Assembly: GCF_019799965.1 (NCBI RefSeq)
Contig: NZ_JABGCJ010000005.1
Location: forward strand, 1-64,000
DNA from: Modestobacter italicus
GTDB taxonomy: Bacteria; Actinomycetota; Actinomycetes; Mycobacteriales; Geodermatophilaceae
Direction: 5' to 3'
DNA length: 64,000 nt
Part shown: in pieces, positions 1 through 7,868 of the stretch
Numbering within the stretch: position 1 is the first letter of the stretch
Layout: every line of letters starts with the position of its first letter
The notes under the pieces: model-generated
Seen by the model: the letters and a program-made list of their open reading frames with translations, nothing else
Database searches by the model: none
Told to the model about the DNA's origin: nothing
Program-made: the position numbers and the translations under genes

Positions 1-66
1 TAAGCCTTTCAGCGCCGATGGTACTGCCCGGGGGACCGGGTGGGAGAGTAGGACGCCGCCGGACAT
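1..66 (+). rRNA. rrf: 5S ribosomal RNA, 3' end (partial)
   Basis: The window opens inside a 5S rRNA. The sequence has the typical actinobacterial 3' half, with the GATGGTACTGCC segment, the GGGAGAGTAGG loop and the GACGCCGCCGGAC closing strand. The 5' part lies outside the window, so this is the end of an rRNA operon. The 3' boundary is approximate because the acceptor helix partner is not visible. Confidence 0.93.
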
Positions 67-75
67 AACTCAACG

Positions 76-113
76 AAACGGGGGTCGGAGCTTCGCGCTC
101 CGGCCCCCGTTTT
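76..113 (+). terminator. Rho-independent terminator of the rRNA operon
   Basis: A 14-16 base-pair GC-rich stem (left arm about 76-91, right arm 97-112) with a 5-base loop is followed directly by a T-rich tail. One G.T wobble interrupts an otherwise perfect stem. It sits about 10 bases after the 5S end, where an rrn terminator is expected. Confidence 0.9.
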
Positions 114-237
114 GTGTGTTTGTCCGTTCTTCGTCGACCTGCCGGACGTCGCCGCCAGCGCGGGGCGTCGCTGGTGCGACGCCGTTACAGGTGCCCCCTC
201 GGGCGTGCGCCGTTCATCAGTGAGGTACGCACACACC

Positions 238-2481
238 ATGACTACTCCGCGACGCGGGTCCGACGGATCCGATCGACGCAGCGGCAGCGGCGGCGCCCGA
301 GGTGGTGCCGGCGGTTCCCGGCAGGGCGCGAGCGGGCGGCCGGCTCGGCCGGCGGGGCACCGTGGGTCTCGTCCAGCTGAGGGAGGTCGCGGGGCGGCCG
401 GCGGTTCGGGGTCGTCACGTGACGATGCGTACCGGGCCAGGGGCGGAGCCGCTGGTGGCGAGTGGGGACGCCCCGCGTCCGGTGGAAGAGCCTCGGGTGA
501 CCGCCCGGGGTGGCAGGACCGTCGTCCGTCGGGTGACCGGTCGCAGGGGGGCCGGCCCCAAGGTGGTCGCCCGTCGGGTGACCGTCCGCAGGGTGGTCGT
601 CCCTCCGGTGAGCGGGACGAAGGCGGTCGTCCCTCTGGCGACCGTCCGGCGTGGCAGGATCGTCGGCCCTCTGGTGACCGTCCGCAGGGTGGTCGTCCCT
701 CCGGTGCGCGAGGCCAGGGCGGTCGTCCCTCGGGAGATCGGCCGGCGTGGCAAGACCGTCGTCCCTCCGGTGACCGTCCGCAGGGTGGTCGCCCGTCGGC
801 TGATCGTCCGGCGTGGCAGGACCGTCGCCCGTCTGGTGATCGGCCGCAGGGTGGTCGCCCGTCGGCTGATCGTCCGGCGTGGCAGGACCGTCGCCCGTCT
901 GGTGATCGGCCGCAGGGTGGTCGCCCGTCGGCTGATCGTCCGGCGTGGCAGGACCGTCGCCCGTCTGGTGATCGGCCGCAGGGTGGTCGCCCGTCGGGTG
1001 ATCGTGGCCAGGGTGGGCGTTCCTCTGGCGACCGTCCGGCGTGGCAGGACCGTCGACCGTCTGGTGACCGTCCGCAGGGTGGTCGCCCGTCGGGTGACCG
1101 TCCTCAGGGTGGGCGTTCCTCTGGCGACCGTCCGGCGTGGCAGGACCGTCGTCCCTCTGGTGACCGTCCGCAGGGTGGTCGACCGTCTGGTGACCGTCCT
1201 CAGGGTGGGCGTTCCTCTGGCGACCGTCCGGCGTGGCAGGACCGTCGTCCCTCTGGTGACCGTCCGCAGGGTGGTCGACCGTCTGGTGACCGTCCTCAGG
1301 GTGGGCGTTCCTCTGGCGACCGTCCGGCGTGGCAGGACCGTCGTCCCTCTGGTGATCGGCCGCAGGGTGGTCGCCCGTCGGGTGATCGTGGCCAGGGTGG
1401 TCGTCCCTCGGGGGATCGGCCGGCGTGGCAGGACCGGCGGCCGAGCAGCGCTCGGGGTGACGGTGACGACATGGGACTACGCCGTCCCGCTGGCCCGGAG
1501 GTGCCGGAGTGGGTGGACCCTCGAGATCTCGACCAGTCGGTGCGGTCGGCCCTCCGTGGGCTGGACCCGCGCAACGCCGACACCGTCGCCCGCCACTTGG
1601 TCGCTGCCGGCGGGCTGCTCGACGAGGAGCCGGAGCTCGCGCTCGAGCACGCCCGGGCGGCGCGCGACCGGGCGTCCCGGATCGCAGCGGTCCGTGAAGC
1701 GGTCGGCGTCGCGGCCTACCTCGCGGGCGACTTCGCGGAGGCAGCCCGTGAGCTGCGCGCCTATGCCCGGATAAGCGGCGACGAGAGCTACCGGGCGGTG
1801 CTGGCCGACTGTGAGCGTGGGCTCGGCCGACCGGAGAACGCGATCAGGTTGGTCAACGAGGCGCTCGCGGCGGGACCGGAGGAGGAAGAGCTCGTCGAGC
1901 TGCGTCTGGTCGAGGCCGGCGCGCGCCAGGACCTCGGCGAGCTGCCGGCGGCCGCTCTGGTGCTGGAGGCCGCCCTCGGTGGCCGTCCGACGCCCGCTGG
2001 CCTGGGCCACCCGGACCTGGGGCAGCTGCGCCTGGCGATGGCCTACGCCGACCTGCTGGCCGATCGTGGCGAGGAGGAGTTGGCGATGGAGTGGTACGTG
2101 GCCATCGCAGCCGCCGACCCGGACGACCTGACCGGCGTCTCCGAGGTCTTCAGCGAGGACGAGGACCTGGGCGACGACCTGGTCGAGGAAGACCTCGCGG
2201 CCGCCGAGCTCGCCGACGAGGAGCCGGTCGGGGACGACCCCGAGTCGCAGCAGCCGGGCACCAGTGCCGCCGCGGGCACGGCCGTCTCTGACTCCGACGA
2301 ATCCGACGACGACTTCGCCGACGTCACCGACGAGCAGCTCGGGGACGTCACCGACGACGACATCGAGGCAGAGGTCGCCGAACTGCTGGGGGAGACCCCA
2401 CCGCCGGTCGAGCGGGACCATGCCCGGCTGTTCCAGGAGGCAACCGACGCGACGCCGGAGCAGCAGCCACCGACGCACTGA
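238..2481 (+). CDS. Repeat-bearing arginine-rich protein with C-terminal TPR domain
   Basis: 747-residue protein. Residues about 1-86 are Gly/Arg/Ser rich. Residues 87-403 are a tandem array of two modules, GDRPAWQDRRPS (12 residues, 11 copies) and GDRPQGGRPS (10 residues), giving an intrinsically disordered, strongly basic tract. A globular helical domain of about 240 residues follows, with TPR-like alpha-alpha repeats and motifs such as ARHLVAAGGLL, then a very acidic tail (runs of D and E, residues about 630-735). The C-terminal domain resembles the M. tuberculosis Rv1691-type TPR protein, which fits the syntenic neighbours downstream. ATG 238 was chosen because the upstream in-frame stretch runs into the rRNA terminator. 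A basic IDR plus an acidic tail suggests RNA or ribosome association, but that is inference only. Confidence 0.85.
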   Translation: MTTPRRGSDGSDRRSGSGGARGGAGGSRQGASGRPARPAGHRGSRPAEGGRGAAGGSGSSRDDAYRARGGAAGGEWGRPASGGRASGDRPGWQDRRPSGDRSQGGRPQGGRPSGDRPQGGRPSGERDEGGRPSGDRPAWQDRRPSGDRPQGGRPSGARGQGGRPSGDRPAWQDRRPSGDRPQGGRPSADRPAWQDRRPSGDRPQGGRPSADRPAWQDRRPSGDRPQGGRPSADRPAWQDRRPSGDRPQGGRPSGDRGQGGRSSGDRPAWQDRRPSGDRPQGGRPSGDRPQGGRSSGDRPAWQDRRPSGDRPQGGRPSGDRPQGGRSSGDRPAWQDRRPSGDRPQGGRPSGDRPQGGRSSGDRPAWQDRRPSGDRPQGGRPSGDRGQGGRPSGDRPAWQDRRPSSARGDGDDMGLRRPAGPEVPEWVDPRDLDQSVRSALRGLDPRNADTVARHLVAAGGLLDEEPELALEHARAARDRASRIAAVREAVGVAAYLAGDFAEAARELRAYARISGDESYRAVLADCERGLGRPENAIRLVNEALAAGPEEEELVELRLVEAGARQDLGELPAAALVLEAALGGRPTPAGLGHPDLGQLRLAMAYADLLADRGEEELAMEWYVAIAAADPDDLTGVSEVFSEDEDLGDDLVEEDLAAAELADEEPVGDDPESQQPGTSAAAGTAVSDSDESDDDFADVTDEQLGDVTDDDIEAEVAELLGETPPPVERDHARLFQEATDATPEQQPPTH
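496..1446 (+). repeat. Coding tandem repeat array (66-bp and 96-bp units)
   Basis: Within the preceding gene the DNA contains three identical 66-bp units at 799-864, 865-930 and 931-996, and 96-bp higher-order units at 1027, 1123 and 1219 (the last two identical) with a partial one from 1315. All unit lengths are multiples of three, so copy-number change keeps the frame. Exact identity at synonymous sites indicates recent duplication or gene conversion. Confidence 0.95.
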
Positions 2482-2566
2482 CCTGCTCCGTCCACACCGG
2501 CCGGGGTCGTCCACAACAGCTGGACGGCCCTGGCCGGTGGCCCCTCCGGCCCAGCAGGCTCTCCGC

Positions 2567-2926
2567 ATGAGCCTCGCCGTCATCGACCGGAACGACGTCG
2601 TCCTGCGGGGGCGGCTGTCCGCACCTCCGGAGTTCCGCCCACTGCCCAGCGGAGACACGCTGCTGGTGTTCAAGCTGATCGTGCGCCGGGAGCACCCGCG
2701 ACCCCGCGGCCCACGGTCGGACGTCCTGACCTGCGTGAGCTACCTGCCGGCGCTGCACCGGTACGCCGCCGCCTGGACCCCGGAGGACGTGGTCGAGGTG
2801 GAGGGAACGCTGCAGCGCCGGTTCTGGCGCACCCCCACCGGCACCGCGGTCGCCTGTGAGGTGGTGTGCCGGCGGGGCCGAAAGGTCACCCGGGCGTCTC
2901 CCCGCACTGCGTCTGCGTCGGTCTGA
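2567..2926 (+). CDS. Short single-stranded DNA-binding protein (OB fold)
   Basis: 119-residue SSB-family protein. The N-terminal pattern (NDVVLRGRLSAPPEFRPLPSG, VFKLIVRRE, DVLTCVSY, VVEVEGTLQRRFW) follows the OB-fold strands of bacterial SSB. It ends in a basic stretch and lacks the acidic DDDIPF-type tail that recruits repair and replication proteins, so it is more likely a paralogue (SsbB-like) than the housekeeping SSB. ATG 2567 is taken as start because the fold begins a few residues after it. Confidence 0.85.
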   Translation: MSLAVIDRNDVVLRGRLSAPPEFRPLPSGDTLLVFKLIVRREHPRPRGPRSDVLTCVSYLPALHRYAAAWTPEDVVEVEGTLQRRFWRTPTGTAVACEVVCRRGRKVTRASPRTASASV

Positions 2927-2963
2927 GCGGTGCTGCAGCCGTCGGCCGATGACTGTCCGGTGG

Positions 2964-4271
2964 TCACTCCTGGTGCGGCCGGAGGACCAGCCCGGTCCGC
3001 GGCTTGGGCACGAAGAGGGTCGACTTGCGGGGCATCCGCGCGCCGGCGCGGGCCACGGCCGCCACGTCGGCCGGCGACGGGGAGCGCAGCAGCAACGCCA
3101 CACCGGTCCGGTCCTCGGCCAGTGCTAGGGCCTCGGTGACGTCATGGGCCACCAGCACCGACGCAGGGTCGTCGGGTCGCTGCCACAGTCGGCCGAGCAG
3201 AGCGGCGTGGGCCAGCACCACGTCCAGCCGCCGCCATGCCGCCGGCGCCTCGTGGGGGACGGCCGTGAGCATCGCGGGGGAGGGAGCGGAGAGCTCGACC
3301 ACCCGTTCGCCGTCGCTGAGCAGGAAGGTCTCCGGTCCGTCCTGCAGCGTCCAGCGCCGCACGGTCCCGTCGACGTCGCCGTCCTGCGGAGTCAGCTCGC
3401 TCGTCCGGAACCCGCCGGCCGCAGCCTGCACCGCGGCGTCCAGGGGCAGGTCCGGGACCACCCGGTGGATGGCGCGCACCCGGAGACCCCCGGCGCCCAT
3501 CGGGGTGAGCAGGGCGAGCACGGTGCCGTGCGCACCCCCTCCGGCCTGGTGGTCGCAGGCGGCGGCGAAACGGTGGTGACCATCGGCGATGACGGCACGG
3601 GTACGCGCCAGGGCGCGGGCCAACCGGGCCAGTGTCCCCGGGTCGGTCACCCGCCACAGCCGGTGCACGACCCCGTCCGGGTCGGCCACCTCCAGTGTCG
3701 GTGGCCCTCCGGCAGTCGTCCGGGTGAGCTCGGCGACCTCCGGGTCGGGGTCGTGGGCCAGGACGATCGGCTCGAGGTCGGTGTCGGTCGCGGCCAGCAG
3801 GGCGGTCCGCCCGGCGACGGCCGGGGCGAAGGTGTCCTCGTGCGGGAGGACCGCCGACGAGCCGGCCGCGGGCAGCGCCACGGCGCCCAGCCAGCCCGTC
3901 GTCGCCTCCGCACCGGGGCCGGCCATCTCGTAGCGCCACATCGCCGGCATGTCGTCGCGGACCAGCACCCCGGCGAGCGACCACGCGTGCAGCGTCGCAG
4001 CGGCGGCAGATGCCGAGCGTCGGTCCCGGGCTGCCCGGCTGTCGTCCTGGCCCTCGACCGGGTCGACGTGGGGCAGGATCAGGCGGACGATGTTGTACGG
4101 ATCGGCCGCGGCCAGACGGTCGCGGCCCGCGGCGTTCACCAGGTCGTAGGCCGGCGAGGTCACCCTCGCCAGGTGCGCTGCGTCGTGGTCGCGGTAGGTC
4201 AGGGCACGGAACGGCCGGACGTCGAGGCCCGTCACGTCAGGAGGCGGGGCGTCCGCCGACGTCGAGGGCAC
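2964..4271 (-). CDS. DUF1015 family protein
   Basis: 435-residue protein matching the DUF1015 family: N-terminal VRPFRALTYR and VTSPAYDLV, central PHEDTFAP and IADGHHRFAA, and C-terminal PRKSTLFVPKPRTGLVLRP. The family is widespread and lacks a firmly assigned function. The start is GTG 4271: a TACGAT hexamer on the minus strand ends 7 bases before it, the spacing expected for a leaderless transcript. Upstream in-frame codons encode Pro/Arg-rich sequence with no family similarity. The gene is transcribed divergently from the next TPR gene. Confidence 0.88.
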   Translation of the reverse strand: MPSTSADAPPPDVTGLDVRPFRALTYRDHDAAHLARVTSPAYDLVNAAGRDRLAAADPYNIVRLILPHVDPVEGQDDSRAARDRRSASAAAATLHAWSLAGVLVRDDMPAMWRYEMAGPGAEATTGWLGAVALPAAGSSAVLPHEDTFAPAVAGRTALLAATDTDLEPIVLAHDPDPEVAELTRTTAGGPPTLEVADPDGVVHRLWRVTDPGTLARLARALARTRAVIADGHHRFAAACDHQAGGGAHGTVLALLTPMGAGGLRVRAIHRVVPDLPLDAAVQAAAGGFRTSELTPQDGDVDGTVRRWTLQDGPETFLLSDGERVVELSAPSPAMLTAVPHEAPAAWRRLDVVLAHAALLGRLWQRPDDPASVLVAHDVTEALALAEDRTGVALLLRSPSPADVAAVARAGARMPRKSTLFVPKPRTGLVLRPHQE

Positions 4272-4278
4272 GGAGTCG

Positions 4279-4284
4279 ATCGTA
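4279..4284 (-). promoter_or_regulatory. -10 box TACGAT for leaderless DUF1015 transcript
   Basis: On the minus strand TACGAT is followed after 7 bases by the GTG start at 4271, placing the expected transcription start on or next to the initiator codon. No ribosome-binding site is present. Confidence 0.55.
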
Positions 4285-4368
4285 GGAGCGCGCCGCCTGG
4301 GGCCGGGAGCGGCGTCCGCGGGCCCGGGCACCACGCGGTGCCGAGGGCGGTGCGCGAGAGGAGCTGCG

Positions 4369-4791
4369 GTGGGGGAACAAGGACCAGGACAGCCCGACGG
4401 CGGGGTGTACGAGTGGTACCAGCGCGGCCTGCAGCTGCTCGGGGACGGCAACCCTGCTGCCGCCGCGATGCTGCTGGAGCGAGTCGTCGCCGCGGAGCCG
4501 GCCTCGCGGAGTGTGCGCGAGGCGCTGGCCCGGGCGCAGTACGACGCCGGGCGCTACCGTGCGGCCATCGACAGCTTCCAAGCGCTGATCGAGGTCAACC
4601 CGACCGACGACTATGCCCAGTTCGGGCTGGGGCTGGCGGCCAGCCGCGCCGGCGAGCTGGAGCTCGCCGCCGAACACCTGGCGCTGGCCGTGGCCATGCG
4701 CCCCGACCAGACCCACTACGCCCGCGCGCTGCGCGGGGTGCGCGCCCGACGGGGCACCGTCGGGGACCTGCCTGCCGAGGAGCTGCCATGA
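4369..4791 (+). CDS. Tetratricopeptide repeat protein
   Basis: 140-residue cytoplasmic protein made of about three TPR helix-turn-helix repeats (residues 10-130), for example YEWYQRGLQLLGDGNPAAAAMLLERV and the following repeat around QYDAGRYRAAIDSFQALIEVNP. Such proteins act as protein-interaction scaffolds; the partner is unknown. GTG 4369 is preceded by GAGAGGAG. Its stop overlaps the ATG of a 37-codon ORF by four bases, so it heads a tightly coupled gene string leading to the HAD hydrolase. Confidence 0.82.
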   Translation: MGEQGPGQPDGGVYEWYQRGLQLLGDGNPAAAAMLLERVVAAEPASRSVREALARAQYDAGRYRAAIDSFQALIEVNPTDDYAQFGLGLAASRAGELELAAEHLALAVAMRPDQTHYARALRGVRARRGTVGDLPAEELP

Positions 4792-4901
4792 GCACCGCCC
4801 CACGCCGCCGGCCGCCGGCCGGCCGGTCGAGCGCCGACCGGCACGAGCACCTGCCCGTCGTCCGTTCGATCGGCCGGCACGACACCGGCGACGCCGCGTG
4901 A
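4788..4901 (+). CDS. Bridging mini-ORF (37 aa), hypothetical
   Basis: A short basic peptide starting MSTAPRRRPPAG. It starts at an ATG overlapping the upstream TPR stop (ATGA), is preceded by GAGGAG, and ends where the HAD gene's GTG begins (GTGA). It has no recognisable domain. Its layout suggests it carries ribosomes from the TPR gene to the HAD gene, which has no good binding site of its own. It could be a real small protein or only a coupling device. Confidence 0.5.
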   Translation: MSTAPRRRPPAGRSSADRHEHLPVVRSIGRHDTGDAA

Positions 4902-5971
4902 CCGCGCCCGGGCCGTCCCTGGCCCACGGAGCGGACACCCCGCCGAGCCACACCCACGACGTCGCCCTGCTCGACCTCGACGGCGTGGTCTACGTGGGCC
5001 AGGCCGCAGTGCCCGGCGTGCCGGCGGCGCTCGCGTCCGCCCGGGCCGAGGGGATGCAGTTGGGCTTCGTCACCAACAACGCGGCCCGGACCCCCGAGCA
5101 GGTCGCCGCGCACCTGACCGAGCTCGACGTGCCGGCCGCCCCCGACGACGTCATCACCAGCTCCCAGGCGGCCGCCTCCGTCGTCGCCCACCTGGTCGGC
5201 GACGGTGCCCGGGTGCTGGCCGTCGGCGGGCCCGGTGTCGCCGCGGCGCTGACCGCGGCCGGGCTCACCGTCGTCGAGACCGCCGAGGAGGGGCCTGCCG
5301 CCGTCGTCCAGGGGTACGGGCCGGCGGTGGGGTGGGCACAGCTGGCGGAGGCGGTGGTCGCCGTCCGTGGCGGTGCCCGGCACGTGGCCACCAACACCGA
5401 CGCCACCATCCCCTCACCGCGCGGTGTGCTGCCCGGCAACGGGGCGCTGGTCGGCGTGGTCAGCGCGGTGACCGGGCAGCAGCCGCTCGTGACCGGCAAG
5501 CCGGACCCCGCGATGCACGCCGAGTGCGTCCGTCGCACCGGTGCCCGCCAGCCGCTCGTGGTCGGCGACCGGCTCGACACCGACATCGAGGGCGCCCGGC
5601 GCGCCGGTTCGGCGAGCCTGCTGGTGTTCTCCGGGGTCGCCACCCCGGCCGACCTGCTGGCCGCCGGGCCGCTGCACCGGCCGGACCTGATCGCGCCGGA
5701 CGCCGGTGGCCTGCTCGTCCGGCACCCAGGGGTCACCGCGGTCGAGAGAGCCTGGCGGTGCGGGGGCTGGCAGGCAGACTGGGCCGATGGGGTGCTGACC
5801 CTGCGCCTGTCCGGGCCGAATCGCCAGGACGGCGACGGGCTGGACGGTCTGCGGGTGCTCGCCGTGGCGCACTGGGCCGGCCAGCCCGACGACGGGCACC
5901 CGGCGACCGTCCGCCCCGGAGACGACGACGCTGCCGCGGTTCTGCGCAGCTGGGGCCTGCTGCCGGGGTGA
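4898..5971 (+). CDS. NagD-like HAD-superfamily hydrolase
   Basis: 357-residue haloacid-dehalogenase-type phosphatase of the NagD / 4-nitrophenylphosphatase branch. Motif I is DLDGVVYVG near residue 30 (nucleophile Asp in DxDG), motif II the Thr of FVTNN, then a cap region, TGKPDPAMH, and motif III GDRLDTDIEGARRAG. A roughly 90-residue C-terminal extension follows the usual domain end. The substrate is unknown. The GTG start overlaps the stop of the preceding mini-ORF; no separate ribosome-binding site is evident. Confidence 0.9.
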   Translation: MTAPGPSLAHGADTPPSHTHDVALLDLDGVVYVGQAAVPGVPAALASARAEGMQLGFVTNNAARTPEQVAAHLTELDVPAAPDDVITSSQAAASVVAHLVGDGARVLAVGGPGVAAALTAAGLTVVETAEEGPAAVVQGYGPAVGWAQLAEAVVAVRGGARHVATNTDATIPSPRGVLPGNGALVGVVSAVTGQQPLVTGKPDPAMHAECVRRTGARQPLVVGDRLDTDIEGARRAGSASLLVFSGVATPADLLAAGPLHRPDLIAPDAGGLLVRHPGVTAVERAWRCGGWQADWADGVLTLRLSGPNRQDGDGLDGLRVLAVAHWAGQPDDGHPATVRPGDDDAAAVLRSWGLLPG

Positions 5972-6160
5972 CGCCTGGCAGTCCCGCCCCCGGCAGCGCA
6001 TCGGGCACACCCGGTCCGCCGCCCGCGTCCGGCCCGGGTGAGCGGGTCGCCGGGCCAGGTGCTCGGGGCGAGCTGCCTGGGGCCGGGCCGAGGGCCAGGT
6101 GTCCGATCGTCCGGGTGTCCACGGGCCAGTGCCGCACGCCTGGCGCCCGGCGTCCGGGTC

Positions 6161-6499
6161 CTAGAGCAGGGAGCGGAGCCGGAGCATGTCGCGCAGCCCG
6201 GCCTCCAGCTTGACCCTGCCGCTGGCCCAGGCCGGGCCGAAGGACAGCTCGCCGGCAGTCAGCGCCAGCAGGTCGTCGCTGCTCATGGTCAGCCGGATGT
6301 CGGCCTTGGGCACCGTCGGGCCGTCGGGCAGCGCGGTCACGTCCCGCACCGAGCCGCGGGCCAGCCGCCCCTGCACCACCTGCTGCAGGTCGGTCAGCCG
6401 GCAGGAGACGCTCCGGTCCAGGTCCCGGGCGGCATCGGCGGCGGCCAGCCGGCCGACGAAGCCGTCCAGGGCGGTCATGCACTGCTCGAGCGTCGCCAT
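6161..6499 (-). CDS. SCP2 sterol-binding-domain protein
   Basis: 112-residue protein with an SCP2-like pattern: an N-terminal helix, the CRLTDLQQVVQGRL strand region, VPKADIRLTMSSDDLLALTAGEL and a GRVKLEAGLRDMLRLRSLL C terminus. SCP2 domains bind lipids or acyl-CoA in a hydrophobic pocket; no ligand can be assigned here. ATG 6499 is preceded by a GGAGGAGG ribosome-binding site. It is divergent from the tlyA operon and interrupts the gene order seen in mycobacteria. Confidence 0.85.
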   Translation of the reverse strand: MATLEQCMTALDGFVGRLAAADAARDLDRSVSCRLTDLQQVVQGRLARGSVRDVTALPDGPTVPKADIRLTMSSDDLLALTAGELSFGPAWASGRVKLEAGLRDMLRLRSLL

Positions 6500-6669
6500 G
6501 TGGCGGGTGCCTCCTCCGACGGGGACCGGGATCGTCCCGGCCGGGCGGTCCGCCGGGACGCTACCGGCGGTTCGTCGGGGCGGTCGCGGCGGTCCCGGCC
6601 GACCCGCGACGGGCCGCGGACTCCGTCCACCGTCGGGTCCGCTGCCCGTCGCCGGTCACACCGGGCCGG

Positions 6670-6675
6670 TAACCT
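6670..6675 (+). promoter_or_regulatory. Putative -10 box TAACCT for the tlyA-nadK-recN operon
   Basis: A TAACCT hexamer lies about 77 bases before the GTG of the first operon gene, in the divergent gap after the SCP2 gene. No clear -35 element is visible. The assignment rests on position and on the same hexamer recurring before the tRNA-Pro and the phosphatidyltransferase gene. Confidence 0.4.
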
Positions 6676-6751
6676 CCGACCTGGACGTCCCGACCGGTGG
6701 CGATCCCGGTACGGCCGGCTGCCCAGGGAGCCCCAGCGTGGAGGAGGACCA

Positions 6752-6994
6752 GTGAGCGAGCAGCACCAGCCACGCCCGGTCCCCGGCCCGCCGCGTGCCC
6801 CGGCCGGAGCGGACCGGCCGGTCCCTGCGGCGGGGACCTCCACCGGACGTGTCGACGCGCCGGGGACGACCGCGGTCGACGGGGCGTCCCCGTTCGCCGA
6901 CCTGGCCGCCCGGCCGGTGGCCGAGCACGTCGCGGTGTTCGAGGCCGAGCACGACCGGCTGCAGCGCGAACTGTCCACCGTCGACCAGCTCTGA
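6752..6994 (+). CDS. Small conserved hypothetical protein upstream of tlyA
   Basis: 80-residue protein, Pro/Ala-rich in its first 50 residues and ending in an amphipathic segment (VAEHVAVFEAEHDRLQRELSTVDQL) likely to form a helix or short coiled coil. GTG 6752 has a strong GGAGGAGG site. The stop overlaps the tlyA ATG by one base (TGATG). Position and C-terminal pattern match the small Rv1693-type protein found before tlyA in mycobacteria; the function is unknown. Confidence 0.75.
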   Translation: MSEQHQPRPVPGPPRAPAGADRPVPAAGTSTGRVDAPGTTAVDGASPFADLAARPVAEHVAVFEAEHDRLQRELSTVDQL

Positions 6995-7791
6995 TGGCCC
7001 GTCGCAGCCGGCTCGACGCCGAGCTCGTGCGCCGCGGGCTCGCCCGCTCCCGCGAGCACGCCGTCACCCTGATCTCCGAGGGGCGGGTCACCGTCGGCGG
7101 GCAGGCCGCCACCAAGGCCGCCACCGGCGTGGAGGCCGGCGCCCCCCTCGTCGTCCGCACCGACCCGGACGAGCCCAGCTGGGTCTCCCGGGGCGCGCAC
7201 AAGCTGCTCGGTGCGCTGACCGCCTTCCCCGTGGACGTCGAGGGTCGTCGTGCCCTGGACGCCGGGGCCTCCACCGGCGGCTTCACCGAGGTGCTGCTCG
7301 GTCGCGGCGCCCGTGAGGTCGTCGCCGTGGACGTCGGCTACGGCGAGCTGGCCTGGTCCCTGCGCACCGACGACCGGGTCGCGGTGCACGAGCGGACCAA
7401 CGTCCGGGAGCTGACGCCGGAGGCCATCGGTGGACAGGTCGACCTGGTGGTGGCCGACCTGTCCTTCATCTCGCTGCGGCTGGTGCTGCCCGCGCTGACC
7501 CGCTGCGCGCAGCCCGGCGCCGACCTGCTGCCGATGGTCAAGCCGCAGTTCGAGGTGGGGCGGGAGCGGCTGGGGGCCGGCGGCGTCGTGCGGGACCTGG
7601 CCCACCGGGCCGACGCGGTGCACACCGTCGCGCTGGCCGCGGCCGAGCTGGGCTGGGGCACCGCGGGCGTGGTGGCCAGCCCGCTGCCCGGGCCCGCGGG
7701 CAACGTGGAGTTCTTCCTCTGGCTGCGCCGGGACGCACCACCCCCGGACGCCGCCGACATCGACCGAGCAGTGCAGGAAGGACCCCAGTGA
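6994..7791 (+). CDS. tlyA: TlyA-type rRNA 2'-O-methyltransferase
   Basis: 265-residue protein of the TlyA family. An N-terminal S4 RNA-binding domain (residues 1-60, RSRLDAELVRRGLARSREHA) is followed by a conserved linker (PSWVSRGAHKLLGAL) and a FtsJ/Rossmann methyltransferase domain with SAM motif DAGASTGGFTEVLLGRGA, VVADLSFISLRLVLP and MVKPQFEVG. In mycobacteria TlyA methylates 16S C1409 and 23S C1920, and its loss gives capreomycin resistance. It is the second gene of an overlapping operon running on to nadK and recN. Confidence 0.95.
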   Translation: MARRSRLDAELVRRGLARSREHAVTLISEGRVTVGGQAATKAATGVEAGAPLVVRTDPDEPSWVSRGAHKLLGALTAFPVDVEGRRALDAGASTGGFTEVLLGRGAREVVAVDVGYGELAWSLRTDDRVAVHERTNVRELTPEAIGGQVDLVVADLSFISLRLVLPALTRCAQPGADLLPMVKPQFEVGRERLGAGGVVRDLAHRADAVHTVALAAAELGWGTAGVVASPLPGPAGNVEFFLWLRRDAPPPDAADIDRAVQEGPQ

Positions 7792-7868
7792 CCGAGCGTG
7801 CGAGGTCGCCGCGAGCGACCGTGCCGGACACCGCCGGACCCATGACCTCCACCGAGGGAGACCAGTGA
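7788..7868 (+). CDS. Bridging mini-ORF (26 aa) between tlyA and nadK
   Basis: A 26-codon ORF starting VTERARSPRATVP whose GTG overlaps the tlyA stop and whose stop overlaps the nadK GTG, each by four bases. It has a ribosome-binding site (GGAAGGA) inside the tlyA 3' end. It has no recognisable domain and may only keep ribosomes moving to nadK. Confidence 0.4.
   Translation: MTERARSPRATVPDTAGPMTSTEGDQ

Noticed and set aside
496-1446. Possible CRISPR array because of regular direct repeats
   Set aside because: The units are contiguous, in frame and protein-coding, with no unique spacers and no cas genes nearby.
302-1774. A second long plus-strand frame through the repeat region
   Set aside because: The repeats lack stops in more than one frame; the product is a monotonous Val/Arg polymer with no start signal, and the frame ends inside the real TPR domain.
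5968-6213. An 81-codon ORF whose GTG overlaps the NagD-like gene stop
   Set aside because: The sequence is low-complexity Pro/Gly/Arg and its 3' end lies over the SCP2 gene on the other strand. It may be another mini-ORF but has no supporting evidence.
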